Positions 56,290 to 64,000 of a DNA stretch of 64,000 nucleotides are shown here, one piece after another. The notes under the pieces are model-generated. The model did no database searches. It saw nothing but the letters and a program-made list of their open reading frames with translations, and was not told the origin of the DNA. The translations under genes were made by a program, and so were the position numbers. Position 1 is the stretch's first letter. Each line of letters opens with the position of its first letter. Location of the stretch: the NCBI RefSeq assembly GCF_011493005.1, contig NZ_CP049158.1:1302001-1366000 (forward strand), read 5' to 3'. The DNA is from Caballeronia sp. SBC1. GTDB lineage: Bacteria > Pseudomonadota > Gammaproteobacteria > Burkholderiales > Burkholderiaceae.

Positions 56290-56403
56290 CACACTCCTGA
56301 AGACTGATTGTTTTTGTACAGTTTGACGCAAGCGCATCGTATGATAATCTAATACACAATTACAACATACATTCCATAATAAAGGAATAACAGGAGCCGC
56401 ACG
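56290..56403. promoter_or_regulatory. Divergent promoter/operator region of the IclR-controlled cluster
   Basis: 114 bp, AT-rich (TATGATAATCTAATACACAATTACAACATACATTCC). It contains overlapping promoters of both directions, such as TATGATAAT near 56340, and is the likely IclR binding site. No perfect palindrome is evident. Confidence 0.5.
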
Positions 56404-57603
56404 ATGGATATTTATTCCCGATTTGGTCTACGCCCGGTCGTCAATGTCTCGGGCACGATGACGAGCCTGGGTGCGTCCATTGTGGCGGCGCCGATCATTG
56501 AAGCAATGGCGGCCATCCTTCCTCAGTTCGTCGAGATCGACGACCTGCAACGCAAGGCATCGGCCGTCATCGCGCAAGCTTGCGGCAGCGAAAGCGGCTA
56601 TATCACTGCATCGTGTTCGGCCGCGATCACGCTCGGAATTGCCGCAACCATGACCGGCGACGATCCGGGTTTGATCGAGCGTTTACCCGATACAAGCGGA
56701 CTGCGCAACGAGGTCGTCGTGCAAACGGGTCATCTCGTCAATTATGGCGCACCTATCGATCAGGCCATCCGGCTCGCCGGCGCTCGCGTCGTGCCGGTAG
56801 GAGCGGCCACGGAGTCGCATGGTTATCAGTTGGCTGCTGCAATCAGCGAGCGCACAACTGCCGCGCTCTATGTGGTTTCGCATCATACGGTCCAGTTCGG
56901 ACTGATCCACGTGGAAGAATTCATCGCCATCGCGCATGCGAAGGGTGTCCCCGTGATAGTTGATGCGGCCTCCGAATATGACCTTACGCGTTTCATTGCC
57001 GCGGGCGCCGATCTCGTGTTGTATTCGGCGCACAAGTTTCTCGGCGGCCCGACCGCAGGTATTGTCGCCGGCAAGAAAACGCTGGTACGTGCAGCCTATT
57101 TCCAGAATGGCGGCATTGGCCGTGGCATGAAAGTGGGCAAGGAAGGCATTGCCGGCGCCATCGCCGCGCTCGAACAATGGCAGCAGCGCGACCATGCAGC
57201 GGTCCGCGCCCGCGAACGCGGTTATCTCGAGTTGTGGCGTGAAGCGCTTAACGCTCGCTCCGGCGTGCGCGCGGAGATCGATGCCGATCCAACCGGCAAT
57301 CCGCTCGACCGCCTTAAGCTCTCCATTGATCCACACGAGGCGCGTATCAGCGCCTGGGACCTGGCCGACGCTCTCGCCCATCCGCCCGCGGGCGGCGTGC
57401 CAGTGATCGTCCGCGATCACGAGGCCGAACTGAATTTCTTCTTCATCGACCCGTGCAATCTGCATCCCGGTCAGGAGCACAGCGTCCTTGAACGCCTGCT
57501 TGATGAACTGGATCGTGCGCAGCACGCGCCGCATCCCCTCGTCACCCCGTTTTCCCAGCGCGATGCGCGGCGTGGCGCCGGCCGCCGGAATTGGCCCGAC
57601 TGA
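56404..57603 (+). CDS. SelA-like PLP-dependent enzyme (D-glucosaminate-6-phosphate ammonia-lyase-type)
   Basis: A 399-residue fold-type I PLP enzyme of the SelA/DgaE-like group. The PLP lysine is Lys211 in [14 protein letters not shown]; Asp187 of VDAASEYDL holds the ring nitrogen. The N-terminus [22 protein letters not shown] is typical of this group. Relatives eliminate ammonia from amino sugar acids, giving a 2-keto-3-deoxy acid through an enamine. The RidA gene next door fits such an unstable intermediate. Whether the substrate is phosphorylated cannot be told. The tail (about 25 residues, Arg-rich) is extra. GGAG lies before the ATG. Confidence 0.82.
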   Translation: MDIYSRFGLRPVVNVSGTMTSLGASIVAAPIIEAMAAILPQFVEIDDLQRKASAVIAQACGSESGYITASCSAAITLGIAATMTGDDPGLIERLPDTSGLRNEVVVQTGHLVNYGAPIDQAIRLAGARVVPVGAATESHGYQLAAAISERTTAALYVVSHHTVQFGLIHVEEFIAIAHAKGVPVIVDAASEYDLTRFIAAGADLVLYSAHKFLGGPTAGIVAGKKTLVRAAYFQNGGIGRGMKVGKEGIAGAIAALEQWQQRDHAAVRARERGYLELWREALNARSGVRAEIDADPTGNPLDRLKLSIDPHEARISAWDLADALAHPPAGGVPVIVRDHEAELNFFFIDPCNLHPGQEHSVLERLLDELDRAQHAPHPLVTPFSQRDARRGAGRRNWPD

Positions 57604-57642
57604 CTGGCCCGACTGAATCTGATTTTCTTGTATGACCCCGAT

Positions 57643-57662
57643 ACGCCGGATTTCTCCGGCGT
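57643..57662 (+). terminator. Hairpin between PLP enzyme and porin genes
   Basis: ACGCCGGA (57643-57650) and TCCGGCGT (57655-57662) form a perfect 8-bp stem with a TTTC loop. The following bases CGCTTTGCC hold only a short T-run, so it may be a weak terminator or a processing site. Confidence 0.55.
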
Positions 57663-57753
57663 CGCTTTGCCTTGCACGTTTAGCAGTCCTTATGCCATCG
57701 AAGAGAACAAGAATTCGTCGATGGCCGCCCTTCTTTCGACCAGAGGAAACCAG

Positions 57754-58869
57754 ATGCATAAGCAGATCCTTCGCACGGCCGTGGCCGTCGCCGTGACAGG
57801 AAGCGTTGCGCAAGCCGCTTTCGCCCAAAGCAGCGTGACGCTCTACGGTATTGTGGATGCCGGCTTCACGTACACCAACAATCAAAAAGGCAACAGCGCC
57901 TATCAAGCCACTCAAGGCAATGTGCAAGGGTCACGCTGGGGTCTGCTTGGAAGCGAGGATCTGGGCGGTGGCAACAAGGTCCTGTTCAAGCTCGAAAATG
58001 GCTTCAGCCTGGAATCGGGCGCATTGGGCCAGGGCGGACGCATGTTCGGCCGCAGCGCATGGGTGGGACTGAGCAACGACCGCGCGGGTACGATCACGCT
58101 CGGGCGCCAATACAACAGCGTTCAGGACTACCTCTCGAATCTGCAGATCAACGGCGTCGGCGCAATGAGCCAGTACGGCAACGCGATCTACGACAACGAC
58201 GATCTGAACAATACTTACCGTACCGACAACGCCATCAAGTACACCACGCCGACGTTCTCAGGCTTCACTGCCAACGCCATGTACGCGTTCTCGAACACAG
58301 CCGGCGACTTCTCGAACAACCGAGCGTGGAGCGTGGGCGCGGATTATGCCGCCGGTCCGGTGCGCCTGGACGCGGCCTACTCGCTGGTCAATCGCCCGGC
58401 GTCGAACACGGCGGGCGCGGCGCCCTCCGACAACTATTACGGTACCAGTTCGTCGATCATCAGCAACGTCGCGCGCAATCAGGTCTGGGGCGCAGGCGGT
58501 GCCTACACGTTCGGACCGGCCACGGTCGCCCTGCTGTATACGAACTCGCAATTCGACCTCCTGAGCGGCGGCAGCCTGCGTTTTGCGAACTACGAAGCGA
58601 GCGTGCGTTATCAGTTCACGCCCGCCACGCTGCTCTCGCTCGGCTACATCTACACGAGCCAGAACAGCAGCTCGGCAACCGCATCGAATGCTCACTACAA
58701 CCAGCTCGCACTGGGTGGCGAGTACTTCCTGTCAAAGACCACGGACGTCTACCTGAACGGCATTTACCAGCGTTCGTCCGGCTCGAAGGCATGGGTTGAA
58801 GGCGTCTCGAATCCGTCCAGCAACAACGGTCAGTTCGTGACCGTCGTGGGAATTCGACACAAGTTCTAA
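57754..58869 (+). CDS. Outer-membrane porin, trimeric 16-strand type
   Basis: A 371-residue general porin. The signal peptide ends AQAAFAQ; the mature start SSVTLYGIVDAG, SRWGLLGSEDLGGG and the final phenylalanine in VVGIRHKF are diagnostic of betaproteobacterial porins. A FGRSAWVGLSNDRAGTITLGRQYN stretch marks the region after strand 3 and the constriction loop. It would let the sugar acid or amino acid cross the outer membrane. AGAGG precedes the ATG at 57754; the longer upstream reading is rejected. It belongs to the IclR-linked cluster. Confidence 0.95.
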   Translation: MHKQILRTAVAVAVTGSVAQAAFAQSSVTLYGIVDAGFTYTNNQKGNSAYQATQGNVQGSRWGLLGSEDLGGGNKVLFKLENGFSLESGALGQGGRMFGRSAWVGLSNDRAGTITLGRQYNSVQDYLSNLQINGVGAMSQYGNAIYDNDDLNNTYRTDNAIKYTTPTFSGFTANAMYAFSNTAGDFSNNRAWSVGADYAAGPVRLDAAYSLVNRPASNTAGAAPSDNYYGTSSSIISNVARNQVWGAGGAYTFGPATVALLYTNSQFDLLSGGSLRFANYEASVRYQFTPATLLSLGYIYTSQNSSSATASNAHYNQLALGGEYFLSKTTDVYLNGIYQRSSGSKAWVEGVSNPSSNNGQFVTVVGIRHKF

Positions 58870-58943
58870 CCAGGTATGCCAGACCGTTGAAGACCCACGC
58901 GGCTCGACGGTCCGGTTCCTCAGACCGCTATTTTGGAGCCTCC

Positions 58944-60314
58944 ATGGCGACTGTCCAGGGAAGTCTTTTACTCGTTTACGCGTTGGTCGCGATCATCGCG
59001 CTGGTCGTGCTGATCGCGCGATTCAAGCTCAATCCGTTTATCACGCTGATGGTGGTGTCCGTCGCGCTCGCGCTTGCTGTCGGCATGCCGATGACATCGA
59101 TTCTCAAGTCATTCGAAACCGGCGTGGGCGGAACGCTCGGGCATATTGCGATCGTCGTCGGGCTCGGTACGATGCTCGGCAAGATGATGGCCGAATCTGG
59201 CGGCGCCGAGCGCATCGCGCAAACGCTCATCGGCTTGTTTGGCCCGAAGAATGTGCATTGGGCAATGATGTGCATCGCGTTCCTGGTTGGCCTGCCGGTA
59301 TTTTTTGAAGTCGGTTTCGTGTTGCTGATTCCAATTGCGTTCAACGTCGCGCAGCGTACCGGCACGTCGATGATCCGCGTCGGCATTCCGATGGTCGCGG
59401 GACTCTCGGTCGTGCACGGCCTGATTCCGCCGCACCCTGCCGCGTTGCTGGCGGTGACCGCTTATAACGCGGATATTGGCCACACGATTTTCTACGCGTT
59501 GATTGTCGGCATTCCCACGGCGATTATCGCGGGGCCGTTGTTCTCGAAACTGATCTCGAAGTTCGTCGTGCTCGAGGGTGTCAACCCGATGGCGCAGCAA
59601 TTTATCGAGCAGGATGCCGCACGCGCCACGCAGAAACTGCCCAGCTTCGGTATCACGCTGCTGACGGTCTTGTTGCCCGTTCTGCTGATGCTCGTGGGTA
59701 GTTGGGCCGACCTGATCGCACCAGCGAAGTCGACGGCCAATGACGTACTGCGCCTGATCGGGCATCCGGACATGGCGCTGCTGCTTGCCGTGCTGTTGAG
59801 TTTCTACACGTTCGGCTCGGCGCGTGGGTTCAATCGCGAATCGATCCTCAAGTTCACGAACGAGTGTCTGGCGCCGACCGCCAGCATCACGCTGGTCGTG
59901 GGGGCCGGGGCCGGTTTCGGGCGCATCCTGATCGATAGCGGCGCGTCCAAAGCGATTGTCGACGTGGCCACCGGCGCGCACGTGCCGCTGCTGATTCTTG
60001 CGTGGCTGGTCGCCGGCTTGATTCGTGTGGCGACCGGATCGGCGACTGTTGCCATGGCCACGGCGGCGGGGATTATCGCGCCGATCGCAGCAGCAGCGGC
60101 CACCACCGCGACTGGCGTGCGTCCCGAACTCCTCGTGCTCGCGACGGGCGCCGGATCGCTGATCTTGTCGCACGTGAACGACGGCGGTTTCTGGCTGGTC
60201 AAGGAGTACTTCGGCATGACCGTGACGCAGACGTTCAAGACCTGGACGGTGTGCGAGACGATTATTTCGGTGACCGCGCTGGCGTTCACGCTTGGGTTGT
60301 CGATGGTGATCTGA
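58944..60314 (+). CDS. GntP-family sugar-acid permease
   Basis: A 456-residue inner-membrane permease with about 12-14 helices, of the gluconate:H+ symporter family. Marks include FETGVGGTLGHIAIVVGLGTMLGKMMAESGGAERIAQTL and the C-terminal SHVNDGGFWLVKEYFGMTVTQTFKTWTVCETI. These transport gluconate and similar acids, including amino sugar acids in some bacteria. The start ATG at 58944 has GGAG upstream; the longer reading at 58887 is not supported. It follows the porin by 74 bp and ends the cluster. Confidence 0.93.
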   Translation: MATVQGSLLLVYALVAIIALVVLIARFKLNPFITLMVVSVALALAVGMPMTSILKSFETGVGGTLGHIAIVVGLGTMLGKMMAESGGAERIAQTLIGLFGPKNVHWAMMCIAFLVGLPVFFEVGFVLLIPIAFNVAQRTGTSMIRVGIPMVAGLSVVHGLIPPHPAALLAVTAYNADIGHTIFYALIVGIPTAIIAGPLFSKLISKFVVLEGVNPMAQQFIEQDAARATQKLPSFGITLLTVLLPVLLMLVGSWADLIAPAKSTANDVLRLIGHPDMALLLAVLLSFYTFGSARGFNRESILKFTNECLAPTASITLVVGAGAGFGRILIDSGASKAIVDVATGAHVPLLILAWLVAGLIRVATGSATVAMATAAGIIAPIAAAAATTATGVRPELLVLATGAGSLILSHVNDGGFWLVKEYFGMTVTQTFKTWTVCETIISVTALAFTLGLSMVI

Positions 60315-60328
60315 AGCGAAGTTTGGGT

Positions 60329-60360
60329 CCGGTGCGCGCATGTCAGGGCGCGTACCGGAT
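60329..60360. terminator. Hairpin between convergent gntP and response-regulator genes
   Basis: TCCGGTGCGCGC (60329-60340) pairs with GCGCGTACCGGA (60349-60360), 12 bp with one mismatch and an 8-base loop. No T-tract. It could act in both directions. Confidence 0.6.
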
Positions 60361-60416
60361 CAGTCAGCACTCGATCCACATTCAATTCCCCGGCGTTTTA
60401 CCCGAACCAAAGCGTG

Positions 60417-61130
60417 TCACGATCCAAGCCGATACCCCTTGTTGCGGATCGTATGGAACAGCGGCTCCTCACCTTCGGTATCTATCTTTTTTCGCAGCCG
60501 GCCGATATGAACCTCGATCAGGTTGGTGCCCGGATCGAACCGGTATCCCCAGACGGCCTCGAAAATCATGGGCCGGCTCAGCACGCAACGGCTTTGCTCC
60601 ATCATGTAGACCAGCAGCCGGTATTCGGCATGACTCAGTTCTATCGCCACGCCCGAGCGCGTGACCTGGCGGCTCAACCGGTCGACCTCGAGCGTCCCGA
60701 CCCGGAGCAGCGTGTCGCTTGACGCGTGGCCCGCGTCCTTGCGCCGAATCATGACTTCAAGACGGACCACCAGTTCGTCCGGGTGATACGGTTTCGCGAG
60801 ATAGTCGTCACCGCCCTCGCGCAAGCCGCGCACTTTTTCATCGATATCCGACAACGCGCTGATCATCAGGACGGGCAGGTCGATCTCGGCTTCCCTCAGC
60901 AAGCGGACCAGCATGATTCCGTCTGCGTCAGGCAGCTTGCGATCAAGCGTCATGGCGTCGTAAGCGGTGGCAAGTGCCGCCCGCAGCGCCTCGCACCCGG
61001 TCGTGACGAGATCGACCTCAAAGCCTTGTTCACGCAGCGTCTGGGCGATTTCCGCAGCAGTGTCGGGATCGTTTCCGACCGTCAGGATGCGCCGCTGCCG
61101 TGGGGCCCCACTCGCAATGTTGCTAGCCAA
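60417..61130 (-). CDS. OmpR/PhoB-type response regulator, orphan
   Basis: A 237-residue regulator with a receiver domain (residues about 14-125) and a winged-helix DNA-binding domain (about 140-235, ending HTIRNKGYRLGS). The phospho-acceptor is Asp63 in MTLDRKLPDADG. The acidic pocket reads GND (Asn20-Asp21) rather than the usual paired acids, so metal binding or phosphorylation may be altered. No kinase gene adjoins. The start is a TTG at 61130; no ATG or GTG start gives a complete receiver, and CGAG lies upstream. It is convergent to the GntP gene. Confidence 0.88.
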   Translation of the reverse strand: MASNIASGAPRQRRILTVGNDPDTAAEIAQTLREQGFEVDLVTTGCEALRAALATAYDAMTLDRKLPDADGIMLVRLLREAEIDLPVLMISALSDIDEKVRGLREGGDDYLAKPYHPDELVVRLEVMIRRKDAGHASSDTLLRVGTLEVDRLSRQVTRSGVAIELSHAEYRLLVYMMEQSRCVLSRPMIFEAVWGYRFDPGTNLIEVHIGRLRKKIDTEGEEPLFHTIRNKGYRLGS

Positions 61131-62026
61131 TTGTTTTGCTCGTTATAAGTTCGAAGGTCTCTCCCGATTTTAACGAATCAATAAAATGCTGACGATGAAA
61201 ATTCTCTCACGATCGCACTGACCATCAATTCACCACTAGCGCCAACCCTCACTGCATCTTACGGCGGCTCCAGATAGTCAAATGAACTTTAATTTCTGGA
61301 TATCGCTCCCTGCGAGCCAGTTCAGCTCAGCCATTAAGCCGAAACGACCCATCGTGCTTTATGTCGATTTATGCCGCATTAAATCTGTCGCTGTGTTTGA
61401 TAGGGCCGACTCAAGTTTGCAGAATGCAAATTATGTTTTTCGACAACTGAGCAAACTTGACTGGCGTGCGCCCAGGTATCGCAATTGCGACTCAAGCCCA
61501 GCGCGATCAAGTCACAGACCTAACGCGCGCGGTAAAACAACTTGCAAAACAATTTTCCGACCTCGATTCAGTCGGATATGACCCGGTCACTGAAGACAGC
61601 CGATATTTGTAGCTCTTCGAAGTAGAGACAACGCTTGGTGGAGAAGCGGGCCGGACAACGCGTCACCGGGACTGACGCACCCGATCACCATTAAATCCTC
61701 CAGCGCCCCGTTTCGTTGGACGCGGCTTTACTTCATATCGATTATCAGGTTTTTAATTAAAAATCCATTCATGAGAAATTCAACATGCAGATTTAAAACA
61801 AGCAACGCCTGTTTTTACCGAGCTGCGGATTGGCGACTGCCTGCGCATTTCTTGCCGGCAGATTCGCGCTGCCTCGATCCGAACGCAGACGCGTCTATTG
61901 CAATCTGAAGGCGGGAACTGCGGAGCGGTCCACAGCTTCGCACCTCCCTGGTGCCCCAAGTCATCAAAGATTCATTCAACTCCTCCAGTGTCGCGCCGTT
62001 AAGCCAACCAGATCAATGGGATTCCC
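61131..62026. other. Low-GC intergenic region with one short possible ORF
   Basis: 896 bp clearly lower in GC than the flanks. No gene is well supported. A 51-codon frame from TTG 61457 to TAG 61612 encodes a plausibly helical, charged C-terminal half (DLTRAVKQLAKQF and SVGYDPVTEDSRYL) with low-GC codons; it lacks a clear ribosome-binding site. It could be a small gene or a decayed remnant. Other open frames look like noise. Confidence 0.4.
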
Positions 62027-63832
62027 ATGCAATTCTCTACCCTCCATGTCACACACGGCGCGCCATCGACAGTCGACGCGTTGATTGCCGATGGCGCGTT
62101 GTGGGCGGTATTCCAGCCTATCGTGCACCTTGCGGATGGTGAGATTGCAGGGCATGAAGGGCTCATCCGCGGTCCGGCGGACACCTGGCTCGAGACGCCG
62201 CGCGGCTTGTTCGCGCAAGCGCAGCAGGAGGGGTCGGCACACCGGCTGGAGATAGCCGCGGCACAGGTATGTTGCGAGTCCTTTGCGCGCCTTCATGGCG
62301 CCGGCCTGCTGTTCATCAACGCAAGCGCTACCGTGATCGAAACGAGTGTTGACGAGGATGACGGCATTGGCAATCTGCTCGGCGCGAGCGGGCTTGCGTC
62401 CGAGCGCGTCGTGGTCGAATTGACCGAGCAGAGCGTCATTGCCGACCTTGACCGTTTCGACGCGACCATCCGCGCGTTGCGCGCAAGCGGCGCCGCGTTT
62501 GCGCTCGACGACTACGGCAGTGCGAATGCGAACATGAATCTCTGGGTACGGCTAGTACCCAACTACGTGAAAATCGATCGGTTTTTCATCGACAACATCG
62601 CGCTCGATCCGCTGAAATTCGAGGCCGTTAAAGCGATGGCCGCGTTTGCAAGAGCCAGCGGCGCCGAGCTGATTGCAGAGGGAATCGAACGCCCGGCCGA
62701 TCTGGGAATCATCCGCGATCTCGGTATTGCGTATGGACAAGGATTCTTGCTGGGGCGCCCGGCGGCATTGCCCAGTCAAGCCTTGCCCGCCCCTATACAA
62801 CACTTGTTGCGCTCGTCCCGGATCACCGTCTATCCCTCGCATACCCACACACACCGAGAATCCCGCGCGAGTGGATTCGAACTCGACCGGATGCTGATTC
62901 TCGCGCCCTCGTTACCGCCGGACGCATGCAACGACCACGTGGTCGACCTGTTCAACGTGGCGCCGGACTTGCACGCGGTAGCGATCATCGACGACGGGCG
63001 GCCGGTCGCGCTCATCAATCGCCGCGCCTTCATGGACCAGTACGCGCTGCCTTACCATCGCGAACTGTTCGGCAAGCGGCCCTGCCTTCAGTTTGCCAAT
63101 CCGGCGCCACTGGTGGTCGAGCGTTATGCCACGCTGGAGCAAGTGGCGCATATGCTTGCCAACGATGACCTGCGTTATCTCTCCGACGGTCTCATCATTA
63201 CCGACGCAGGCCGTTACATAGGGCTCGCCACCGGCGAGCGGCTGGTGCGCGCAGTGACGGACATCCGGCTGGAAGCGGCACGTTATGCCAACCCGCTGAC
63301 GTTTCTTCCCGGCAACGTGCCGATCAATTCGCATGTAGAGCGGCTGATCGATAACGGCGTCGACTTCGTTGCGTGTTACGTCGATCTCGACGACTTCAAG
63401 CCGTTCAACGACTGCTACGGTTATTGGCAAGGCGACGAAGTGCTCAAGGCGGCCGCTGCGGCGCTACGCTCGGTCTGCGAACCAGCGTGCGATTTTCTCG
63501 GGCACATAGGCGGCGACGATTTCCTGATGCTGTTTCAAAGTGCGGACTGGCGCAGCCGCAGCGTTCAGGCCATTGATCGCTTCAATGAAGACGTCAAACG
63601 CTTTTACTCGCCGGAAGACCGGCTCGCAGGCGGTATCTACAGCGAGGACCGGAACCGCCAACGGCTGTTTTTCGGCTTCGTCACCATGTCGATTGGCGCG
63701 GTCAGGGTGGCCGCCGGAACGGCGCGTATCTGCGAGGAAATAGGCGCAGTTGCGGCTGTCGCCAAGCGTCGCGTCAAGAAGGAAAAGACCGGGATTGTCA
63801 CGATCGATTTTGCTCATCACCGGTCTGTCTGA
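62027..63832 (+). CDS. EAL-CBS-like-GGDDF protein (probably degenerate c-di-GMP protein)
   Basis: A 601-residue cytosolic protein. An N-terminal EAL domain (about 20-250) has HEGLIRG (Glu44) for the EAL triad, VELTEQ, and DDYGSANANM where active enzymes have DDFGAG, so phosphodiesterase activity is doubtful. A middle region (about 280-410) resembles paired CBS-type modules. A C-terminal GGDEF-type domain carries HIGGDDFLML near residues 495-502, where GGDDF replaces GGDEF; diguanylate cyclase activity is uncertain. The architecture is known among signal proteins that bind rather than make c-di-GMP. The ATG has a poor ribosome site. Confidence 0.85.
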   Translation: MQFSTLHVTHGAPSTVDALIADGALWAVFQPIVHLADGEIAGHEGLIRGPADTWLETPRGLFAQAQQEGSAHRLEIAAAQVCCESFARLHGAGLLFINASATVIETSVDEDDGIGNLLGASGLASERVVVELTEQSVIADLDRFDATIRALRASGAAFALDDYGSANANMNLWVRLVPNYVKIDRFFIDNIALDPLKFEAVKAMAAFARASGAELIAEGIERPADLGIIRDLGIAYGQGFLLGRPAALPSQALPAPIQHLLRSSRITVYPSHTHTHRESRASGFELDRMLILAPSLPPDACNDHVVDLFNVAPDLHAVAIIDDGRPVALINRRAFMDQYALPYHRELFGKRPCLQFANPAPLVVERYATLEQVAHMLANDDLRYLSDGLIITDAGRYIGLATGERLVRAVTDIRLEAARYANPLTFLPGNVPINSHVERLIDNGVDFVACYVDLDDFKPFNDCYGYWQGDEVLKAAAAALRSVCEPACDFLGHIGGDDFLMLFQSADWRSRSVQAIDRFNEDVKRFYSPEDRLAGGIYSEDRNRQRLFFGFVTMSIGAVRVAAGTARICEEIGAVAAVAKRRVKKEKTGIVTIDFAHHRSV

Positions 63833-64000
63833 TCGTTCAGCACGCGGCATGCGCCGCACGCTTACACTACAGTTACATGCATCCCGTTGCATCGCTTCCC
63901 GACCGGTCGGACGTTTTTTCTCTGCTAGTCTGACAATCACGAACCGGGTCGCGGATCGTCACGCGCGAACCATGCTCGTTTAAAGCGTAGCTGGTATAAC
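63833..64000. other. Right-hand end of window
   Basis: 168 bp without a gene. Nothing recognised. Confidence 0.4.

Noticed and set aside
59109..60341. Minus-strand 410-codon frame opposite gntP
   Set aside because: Antisense shadow; the plus-strand GntP signatures are unmistakable.

Overview
The window is a high-GC bacterial chromosome segment with short gaps, purine-rich ribosome-binding sites and frequent ATGA start/stop overlaps. The gene set points to the Burkholderiaceae, probably Paraburkholderia, Caballeronia or Burkholderia: a trimeric 16-strand-type porin, SsuD-like monooxygenases with a four-domain rhodanese, a double-length UvrA, an MHS-type transporter, and a 2-keto-3-deoxy sugar acid dehydratase/aldehyde dehydrogenase pair. 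This is inference from family content; no rRNA or tRNA gene was seen.

Layout. 1-1.2 kb: 3' part of a dipeptide-type ABC binding protein. 1.3-4.6 kb: an NADP oxidoreductase divergent from ahpC-ahpF, ending in a strong terminator. 4.9-9.6 kb: a small coiled-coil protein, then a minus-strand coupled trio (OmpA-domain lipoprotein, five-helix membrane protein, exported vWA-like protein) with no recognised function. 10.1-16.8 kb: an organosulfur locus with two LLM flavin monooxygenases, a cupin thiol dioxygenase, a four-domain rhodanese, a sulfonate-type binding protein and an SfnB/DszC-like flavoprotein. 16.9-26.5 kb: amidohydrolase and G3E GTPase divergent from an MHS transporter, PucR regulator and class III aminotransferase, then an Lrp regulator and two paralogous HAD hydrolases. 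26.8-27.4 kb: a HigBA toxin-antitoxin pair with a palindromic operator. 27.5-32.6 kb: a histidine kinase, then a LysR regulator divergent from the dehydratase/semialdehyde dehydrogenase pair.

32.6-39.3 kb: a heme-oxygenase-fold protein coupled to a PAS-GGDEF-EAL protein, a zinc-ribbon Pro/Ala-rich membrane protein and a TAXI-type binding protein, separated by four purine-rich 14-bp tandem repeats. 39.4-45.9 kb: DUF445, SnoaL-like, debranching-type glucosidase and MGH1/GH63-like glucosidase, all on the minus strand. 46.0-52.5 kb: an ACT-domain protein and a 1944-residue UvrA with four ATP-binding sites, preceded by a perfect LexA-type box. 52.8-54.6 kb: an SDR epimerase, a small P-loop ATPase, and a possible leaderless 18-codon gene or small RNA. 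54.9-60.3 kb: IclR, RidA, a SelA-like PLP enzyme, a porin and a GntP permease, which together look like an import and deamination route for an amino sugar acid. 60.4-63.8 kb: an orphan response regulator and an EAL-middle-GGDDF protein, separated by a lower-GC region.

The best candidates for an undescribed system are the OmpA/membrane/vWA-like trio (5.5-9.6 kb), the RidA/SelA-like/GntP cluster (54.9-60.3 kb) and the tiny leaderless unit near 54.5 kb. Most of the rest is ordinary soil-bacterium metabolism and regulation.
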